Shown here: one piece after another, positions 4,953 to 9,633 of the stretch | Position numbering within the stretch: the stretch's first letter is position 1 | How the letters are laid out: every line of letters begins with the position of its first letter | Source: WFTC01 sp047635955 | Lineage (GTDB): Bacteria; Patescibacteriota; Gracilibacteria; UBA1369; 2-02-FULL-48-14 | DNA: 9,633 nucleotides | Direction: 5' to 3' | NCBI GenBank assembly: GCA_047635955.1 | Contig: JBLIGW010000038.1 | Location: 1-9,633, forward strand | Translations under genes and position numbers: made by a program | Notes under the pieces: model-generated | What the model was told of the DNA's origin: nothing | Databases searched by the model: none | What the model saw: the letters and a program-made list of their open reading frames with translations, nothing else

Positions 4953-5249
4953 ATGACTCAAATTAAAAGCATAGACATTGAAGAAGTAGCTGACCACCTG
5001 AAAGCAGGGGATTGCTTCCTTTTGGATGTACGAAGTCCGGCTGAGTTTGAGAGTGGACACATTGAAGGTGCGTGTAATATTCCCCTTTTAGAACTGCACC
5101 TTAAAGCTTATGAGCTACCTTTAGACAAAGAACTTGTTGTCTACTGTGCGCATGGAATGCGAAGCGCTAAAGCCGCCCACTACTTGACTGGGAATGGATT
5201 CCATAAAGTCACTCACGTCAGTGGAGACTTAGGTGAAGTTGTCTACTAG
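4953..5249 (+). CDS. Single-domain rhodanese-like sulfurtransferase
   Basis: 98 residues forming one rhodanese domain. LLDVRSPAEFESGHIEGACNIP (about 23-44) is the first family signature, and the active-site loop CAHGMRS has the catalytic Cys65 with the six-residue CxxGxR(S) geometry of GlpE/PspE-type enzymes, so it should accept a persulfide sulfur. The final HVSGDLGEVVY lacks the tryptophan and last helix common in homologues, making the protein slightly short. No signal peptide is present, so it is cytoplasmic. The start was placed just after tRNA-fMet because the longer open frame runs through the tRNA. No Shine-Dalgarno and no separate promoter fit in the 14-nt gap, so the mRNA is probably released from a tRNA-fMet co-transcript. 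Its stop shares CTAG with the convergent exonuclease stop. Confidence 0.9.
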   Translation: MTQIKSIDIEEVADHLKAGDCFLLDVRSPAEFESGHIEGACNIPLLELHLKAYELPLDKELVVYCAHGMRSAKAAHYLTGNGFHKVTHVSGDLGEVVY

Positions 5250-5860
5250 AACATACTAATTTGTCCATCCACCACTGCTTGTTTTTGAGCGACTCCAATG
5301 TTTTGAATCACTGGAATATCTCGAACGGCTTTGAGCCCTCCGTTTTGTAGCACTCCTAGAAATTTAACAAAGAGTTCAGCGGTAGCCCGTGCGTCATGAA
5401 GCGCTCTGTGTGCTTGTGGCAATTCAACTCCAAAGCTTTCAGCCAAGAAGCCAAGTCCGTATCTAGAAAGGTTTGGATGCACACGCTTCGCTAGCTTGAA
5501 AGTACAAAGATACGGATTTGGCAACACCTCACGATTATGCGCTTTTAAATGCTGATCCAGGAACTCATGATCAAAATCCACATTGTGGGCCACAAAGATT
5601 GAATCCGTTCCCATGAAGGCTAAATAGTCATCAATAACTTCAATAAAAGCAGGTGAATCTTTCACCATTTCGGTTGTGATTCCTGTGATGTCAGTTGTGA
5701 TTTGTGGAATAAACATTCCTGGGTTTACCAAGGTGTTCCATTCATCAACAATTTTTCCATTTACAACCTTTACGGCAGCAATTTCAATGATCTTATCCAG
5801 CCGAGGCTCGAGGCCTGTCGTTTCAAGATCTACAACAACAAAAGGAGTGGTTTGAATCAT
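5246..5860 (-). CDS. dnaQ: DnaQ-family 3'-5' exonuclease (DNA polymerase III epsilon-like)
   Basis: A 204-residue DEDDh exonuclease. ExoI is VVVDLETTGLEP with Asp11 and Glu13, ExoII is AHNVDFDHEFL with Asp97, and ExoIII is HRALHDARAT with His151 and Asp156; these four acidic residues bind two metal ions and the histidine activates water. It would proofread for a replicative polymerase or trim DNA ends. The last five residues, QISMF, closely match the beta-clamp-binding pentapeptide QL(S/D)LF, supporting a role at the replisome; a stand-alone repair or RNA-processing (RNase T-like) role is less likely but possible. It has its own promoter in the tail of the upstream LCP gene, 25 nt away, with the -10 7 nt before the ATG, so its mRNA is probably leaderless. 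Confidence 0.92.
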   Translation of the reverse strand: MIQTTPFVVVDLETTGLEPRLDKIIEIAAVKVVNGKIVDEWNTLVNPGMFIPQITTDITGITTEMVKDSPAFIEVIDDYLAFMGTDSIFVAHNVDFDHEFLDQHLKAHNREVLPNPYLCTFKLAKRVHPNLSRYGLGFLAESFGVELPQAHRALHDARATAELFVKFLGVLQNGGLKAVRDIPVIQNIGVAQKQAVVDGQISMF

Positions 5861-5867
5861 TGACGGT

Positions 5868-5896
5868 ATCCTAACAGCCGACCTCTTAGTTCACAA
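5868..5896 (-). promoter_or_regulatory. Promoter of the exonuclease gene
   Basis: On the minus strand TTGTGA (5891-5896), 17-nt spacer, TAGGAT (5868-5873), then 7 nt to the ATG at 5860. Predicted initiation at or one base before the start codon. The -35 lies within the last codons of the LCP gene. Confidence 0.5.
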
Positions 5897-7058
5897 GCTC
5901 AGCAATGACTCCGTGTATTTCTTCGAAGTTACCCGTGTTTGGTAGCAGTATGTAGGCACCTGACTCGTTTATCATCGAATATAAGTAGTTGCTTGTGCTA
6001 AGAACTAGCCCACTCTGCAAGTCGAAATCTTGGTAATCATAATAGTAGCTCACTCCATCCAACAGGCTAACGTCTGTATCTGTATAAGCTAAGCTCGCTT
6101 GGAAAAGCTCTGTAAGCTCTTTCATTTCCATCACACTGTCCAACTGAACCACCTTGGTTCGTAATGAATCAATAATTCCCTGTTGCCTGGCAGCTCGATC
6201 AAAATCAGACGTAGACTTACGACTCCGCGCGTACTTAAGTGCGTCTTCCCCACTCATGTGGTTCACTCCTGCGGAAATAGAATAAGGGTCGTAACCTCCC
6301 TTTGAATTTGGATAAGACCAGTCTTCAATGTCTTCTGTTACTTCAACGTCAATTCCTCCAACAATATCTACTACTTCTACAAATCCATCGAGATCAACTT
6401 GTACGTATTTATCAATTTCAAGACCGGTAACGCTTTGCACCATTCGCTCTAATTGATCCACTCCGTAGTAAGTGTAGTAAGCGTTGATTCGGCGTCCATT
6501 CAAGTAAAGATCACGAGGAACAGAAATCAAAGTGATCAGCTCTTTTGACTCGTTAATGCTTGCCACCATAATAGTGTCCGTATGGGCTCCATTGGTTCCA
6601 AGAATCAAAAGGTCAAATGTGTCGTCGTCTGTAGCGAGAACCACGTCCTCAGTGAGGTTTAAATTCAATTCAGTGCCTGTAAATAGTTCACCAAATATCC
6701 CTTCAATAACTGAAGCGTCTCCGCCTGCGCCAGTAATGGCATCAAGAACCCCTGAGAACTCAGTCTCAATGGATTGAAGCACTGCCTCCTGTGAATTCAA
6801 CTTCTCACTCAATATAAAGTTGTCCTGACTGATCGTTCCCACTTCATCAATCAGCGTAGTAATGTAAGACTCATTTTTACCTAATGAGCGCGTGATTGTT
6901 TGGTGGTAAATCAAGAGAGCTAAGAAAACCACTCCGATAGAAGCTCCTATAAACATACGTGAAATTAGCGTTTTACGAGCTGCCTTCACGATTGCATGAT
7001 CCATAGGGTGATCATGTTCAGGCCCAATATGAAGCACGTTATAATCAGGTAGTTCCAT
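5886..7058 (-). CDS. LytR-CpsA-Psr (LCP) family cell-wall protein
   Basis: 390 residues from ATG 7058: a cytoplasmic start, one membrane helix (about 35-51), a polar linker that may be coiled (55-105), and an extracellular LCP domain (about 148-300). LCP landmarks are FDLLILGTN, the acidic Asp161 in HTDTIMV, the SVPRDLYL loop (Arg182), DGFVEVVDIVGGIDVEV, YARSRK (Arg278, Arg280) and SDFDRAARQQ (Asp285, Arg288). These arginines and aspartates bind the polyprenyl pyrophosphate and metal ion. Family members transfer glycopolymers from lipid carriers to peptidoglycan. The tail (305-390) lacks a recognisable LytR_C domain. The gene start overlaps the ATPase end by 14 bp, suggesting translational coupling. 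An open frame upstream to 7130 adds 24 charged residues inside the ATPase gene and was not chosen. Confidence 0.92.
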   Translation of the reverse strand: MELPDYNVLHIGPEHDHPMDHAIVKAARKTLISRMFIGASIGVVFLALLIYHQTITRSLGKNESYITTLIDEVGTISQDNFILSEKLNSQEAVLQSIETEFSGVLDAITGAGGDASVIEGIFGELFTGTELNLNLTEDVVLATDDDTFDLLILGTNGAHTDTIMVASINESKELITLISVPRDLYLNGRRINAYYTYYGVDQLERMVQSVTGLEIDKYVQVDLDGFVEVVDIVGGIDVEVTEDIEDWSYPNSKGGYDPYSISAGVNHMSGEDALKYARSRKSTSDFDRAARQQGIIDSLRTKVVQLDSVMEMKELTELFQASLAYTDTDVSLLDGVSYYYDYQDFDLQSGLVLSTSNYLYSMINESGAYILLPNTGNFEEIHGVIAELVN

Positions 7059-9633
7059 TATCTTTTGGGGTTGGTTTAGGGCTTGGTTTCGGTACTGGCT
7101 TTGTCGCTGCCTTTGCAGGACGCTCAACAATAGGTGCTTTCATTTCTTTATGTTCAGCATCAGCTGGTTCACCCTTCTTGTCGACTTTAGTAGTGTAATC
7201 AGCATCTACGTCTCCGCCAAGCTCTTCCAAGTCAATTCCAATTCGTGCCGCAATCTCCTGCTCTACGAATAGACGTTTTCTTCCATATTTCATTCGTGAG
7301 TATTTCTTAACAATCTCTCTCACCTTCTTGTTTGCCTTACTTGTATCCCAAATAGTATGTAGTGAGAAAGGTCGTGATGTTGAATTTTTAATATTCAATT
7401 TCAGGTAAGCTTTGTAATTTGAGATACCGATAATGTCCTGCTCAGTTAAAACTGGAGCGTATTCTTTGGCCAAGTATTCCGCATCTTCCGCACCTACTTT
7501 AAAGGATTGGAGTGTACCCACATTACCAAACACCGCGTCTTTAATTTTGGTTTCACCATTGACCACCAACTGACCAATATATTGGTGAGCCATGATCAAA
7601 CTGAGTCGGTATTTACGAGCCTCAGATAGAATTGAACAGAATGTGTCTGTTGCGAAATTTTGGAACTCATCGACATAAAGGTAGAAATCTTTACGTTCAT
7701 CTTCCGGCGTATCTACTCGGCTCATTGCCGCCATTTGGATTTGAGCCACAAGAACCAGCCCCAGTAGCTGAGTATTCAAAGTCCCAAGTTTACCCTTTGA
7801 AAGGTTAACCAAGAGGATCTTTTGATTGTCCATGGCATCACGCACATTGAAGGCAGATTTAGACTGACCAATAGTATTACGCATGATCGCATTCGTGATG
7901 AAAGGACCAAACTTACTTGAGAAGTAAGGGATCATTTCCTGACGTTCACGTTCACCCGTATTGGCGTACTCATTATCCCAGAAAGATTTAACAATTGGAT
8001 TTTTCACTTTTGAAACTTTGTATTTTCTAAACTCATCATCCACAAAGATTCGTGGCACATCTAGAAGCGTAGCTCCTTCGTCTGGATCTTCCATGAGAGT
8101 CAAACAGGCATTACGGAAATAATGCTGAATTCGAGGTCCAAATATTTCATCTCCAAAGATCTTAATAAAAATTTCTGTAGCCTGACTGGAGGCCATGTCT
8201 TGTTGCTCTGTAGTTTTAGCCTCAAGCATATTGAGTCCCATTGGACGCTCCATGTCAGCTGGATCAAATACAATCACATCTTTAGCACGTTCTTTTGGGA
8301 TGTATTGAAGGATGTCCTCAATCAAATCTCCATGAGGATCGATCACACAAACTCCGTCACCTCGCCAAATATCCTGACGAGCCATCCAACTCACGTAGGC
8401 CGATTTACCGGTACCCGTTTGCCCAATAATATAATGGTGACGACGACGATCTTTTCGCGCGAAATGAACCGGCGTAATCATTCCACGATAAACATTGTCT
8501 CCCAAGTGAATACCATCGGTGTAAGCCTCTCCAGGAAGCGGAAGTACCTTGTAAGACATCCAGTCAATCACAGGAGTGTAGTTGTAACGAGACGTTGGGA
8601 AGTGGAACAAAGTAGAAAGTTCCTGAGGTGTCAGCAATGAAGTCTTCTCATGAAATTCAAGAAGTGCGTTCTTACGAGCCCACTGTTGAATTCCACTATT
8701 AATCCTATCTAAAGGAAGTAGTCTTCGAGATTGTAGCCAGTTTGAAGCCGCGTCTTTAGTTGCATTAAAGGCCACCAAAATCCCATTGAGTATTTCATCA
8801 CATTTAGCTTCTCCTTTTGAAGATGAAGCAAAAATCCTAATGCTTGTTTGAAAAGCAACATCATTCGCTTTTTCACCGATACGCTTCGCCACTTCTTCTT
8901 CAGTTTGAAGCATACGAACGTAAGAATCCCCACTATCTGAACCTGGAGGCGGCATTCCTGTGTCTGCAGCTTCTACCCCTTGAAAGATAGCAATAAAGAC
9001 CCACCCAATAGAGCGAAGAATTCCACCAAATATTCCTTTTCCTTTAGTAGGGTCCTTCCCTTTAAAGATAGCGGTACCAAATTCTTTGGCCTCTTTGTTC
9101 CAATTGGCCTTTCTAGGTCGCATGGTTAGCTGAATCACAGCAAACTCATCCTTTTGAAGCTTTGAAAGTACATTAGTGTAGTCATTGATCGGATCATTCT
9201 CGATCAATTTGTAAGTCTTAATTGGGTACCAATTAATCTTCTTAAGGTACATGTAGTAAGATTTAACAAAGTTTTTCTTTTTCTTTGGCTCACCTTCCTT
9301 GGCTTCTGGTTGAAGTGCTGGAGGTTTAACGTATTCAATATCCGCATCAGGATAGTAAGACGTGACTTGCTTTTCCAAAATCTCCGCATAAAATGGATGG
9401 ATCGAACAGTAAAAAGAAACTTTCTTGTATTGAGCAAAAATCTCAAAGCTTATTTGATCTCGTTGCGTGAGCCACACAAAAAAGCGATTAGACAGGTTCA
9501 ACTCTCTAATTTCATGCAAACCACGATAAAGCTGTTCCATAATGGAAATACGCTCCTTAAAGTCCTTATCCGTTGCATCTTGCTTGTCTTTCTGGCTTTC
9601 CTGCCGAGGCATGGTGACTTTCATGTAGACCCT
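7045..9633 (-). CDS. TraG/VirD4-like (type IV coupling-type) ATPase, 5' end open at window edge
   Basis: At least 859 residues (ATG at 9624); the frame is open to the edge, so the true start may lie outside. The N-terminal half (1-390) resembles the long conserved region in front of such ATPases in candidate-phyla bacteria; it has no clear membrane helix, only a short hydrophobic stretch near 199-217. The ATPase half has Walker A GQTGTGKS (401-408), VCVIDPHGD (425-433), Walker B YLYVDEF (648-654, Asp652 and Glu653) and LIMAHQY (676-682), in the order of VirD4/TraG/TrwB proteins, which move DNA or protein substrates into secretion channels. The tail is rich in lysine and proline (KPVPKPSPKPTPK, about 842-854). 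No relaxase, VirB4 or pilus gene is within the window, so a chromosomal DNA- or protein-moving role is inferred. Stop is UGA, 14 bp inside the LCP start. Confidence 0.88.
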   Translation of the reverse strand, partial: RVYMKVTMPRQESQKDKQDATDKDFKERISIMEQLYRGLHEIRELNLSNRFFVWLTQRDQISFEIFAQYKKVSFYCSIHPFYAEILEKQVTSYYPDADIEYVKPPALQPEAKEGEPKKKKNFVKSYYMYLKKINWYPIKTYKLIENDPINDYTNVLSKLQKDEFAVIQLTMRPRKANWNKEAKEFGTAIFKGKDPTKGKGIFGGILRSIGWVFIAIFQGVEAADTGMPPPGSDSGDSYVRMLQTEEEVAKRIGEKANDVAFQTSIRIFASSSKGEAKCDEILNGILVAFNATKDAASNWLQSRRLLPLDRINSGIQQWARKNALLEFHEKTSLLTPQELSTLFHFPTSRYNYTPVIDWMSYKVLPLPGEAYTDGIHLGDNVYRGMITPVHFARKDRRRHHYIIGQTGTGKSAYVSWMARQDIWRGDGVCVIDPHGDLIEDILQYIPKERAKDVIVFDPADMERPMGLNMLEAKTTEQQDMASSQATEIFIKIFGDEIFGPRIQHYFRNACLTLMEDPDEGATLLDVPRIFVDDEFRKYKVSKVKNPIVKSFWDNEYANTGERERQEMIPYFSSKFGPFITNAIMRNTIGQSKSAFNVRDAMDNQKILLVNLSKGKLGTLNTQLLGLVLVAQIQMAAMSRVDTPEDERKDFYLYVDEFQNFATDTFCSILSEARKYRLSLIMAHQYIGQLVVNGETKIKDAVFGNVGTLQSFKVGAEDAEYLAKEYAPVLTEQDIIGISNYKAYLKLNIKNSTSRPFSLHTIWDTSKANKKVREIVKKYSRMKYGRKRLFVEQEIAARIGIDLEELGGDVDADYTTKVDKKGEPADAEHKEMKAPIVERPAKAATKPVPKPSPKPTPKDNGTT

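Noticed and set aside
4729..5060. Minus-strand open frames with peptides such as GLDSNQRPPGYEPDE and GWIRTNDLRVMSP
   Set aside because: These are well-known false peptides from the antisense of tRNA genes; both frames lie across the two tRNA-Met genes.
7059..7130. Upstream start for the LCP protein
   Set aside because: The added residues are a shadow of the ATPase's Lys/Pro-rich tail in another frame; ATG 7058 gives a normal LCP layout.
8122..8640. Plus-strand open frame of 172 codons inside the ATPase gene
   Set aside because: It is opposite the conserved Walker A region of a clear gene and its translation shows no recognisable domain.
1..9633. UGA recoding to glycine as in Gracilibacteria/Absconditabacteria
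   Set aside because: UGA ends the VKOR and ATPase genes at positions where the families end and where overlaps with the next gene make sense.
1..9633. Defence system, CRISPR array, transposon or integrated element
   Set aside because: No spaced direct repeats, terminal inverted repeats, transposase, integrase, nuclease or toxin-antitoxin motifs were seen on either strand.

Overview
The window reads as a compact bacterial chromosome segment, most likely from a candidate-phyla-radiation (Patescibacteria) type organism, possibly near the Peregrinibacteria. This assignment is an inference. It rests on a TrmB-type regulator in a bacterium, a large conjugation-type ATPase with a long N-terminal region of the kind common in those genomes, Firmicutes-like cell-wall enzymes that are unusually short, tight gene packing with overlaps, and a lack of Shine-Dalgarno sequences. 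UGA is used as an ordinary stop (VKOR and ATPase genes), which argues against the UGA=Gly lineages. No mobile element, CRISPR array, integrase or rRNA gene is visible.

Layout. 18-859 (minus): a two-gene extracytoplasmic disulfide-formation module, a VKOR membrane protein followed through an ATGA overlap by a thioredoxin-fold lipoprotein. 930-1007 (plus): tRNA-His. 1019-2137 (minus): a GNAT acetyltransferase downstream of a TrmB-like regulator. 2138-2346: a regulatory intergenic region with several inverted repeats. 2347-3042 (plus): an OmpR/PhoB-type winged-helix regulator with a degenerate or unrelated N-terminal domain, overlapping tail-to-tail with murC. 3002-4192 (minus): a short MurC. 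4235-4648 (plus): an FtsB/DivIC-like division protein, divergent from murC. 4697-4938 (plus): elongator and initiator tRNA-Met, each with its own promoter. 4953-5249 (plus): a small rhodanese 14 nt after the initiator tRNA. 5246-5860 (minus): a DnaQ-family exonuclease ending in a clamp-binding-like pentapeptide. 5886-9633 (minus): a TraG/VirD4-like ATPase overlapping an LCP (LytR-CpsA-Psr) cell-wall protein gene by 14 bp; the ATPase frame is open to the window edge.

Theme. Genes for the cell envelope dominate: precursor synthesis (MurC), septation (FtsB-like), polymer attachment (LCP), secreted-protein oxidation (VKOR plus thioredoxin) and a membrane-associated ATPase. Two transcription factors sit in the middle without a kinase or an obvious target operon. 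The most coherent unusual signal is in expression signals. Three protein genes (VKOR, murC, exonuclease) have a -10-like hexamer ending 7-8 nt before the ATG, so their mRNAs would be leaderless or nearly so, and no start codon in the window has a well-placed Shine-Dalgarno. All three tRNA promoters share the form TTGCC(C/A)-17-TAnAnT or a close variant, and the one for initiator tRNA predicts a transcript starting at about the first base of the mature tRNA. I found no clear intrinsic terminator. No stretch above 300 bp lacks a gene; the longest gap is 2138-2346. I do not see a clearly new defence or biosynthetic system here.
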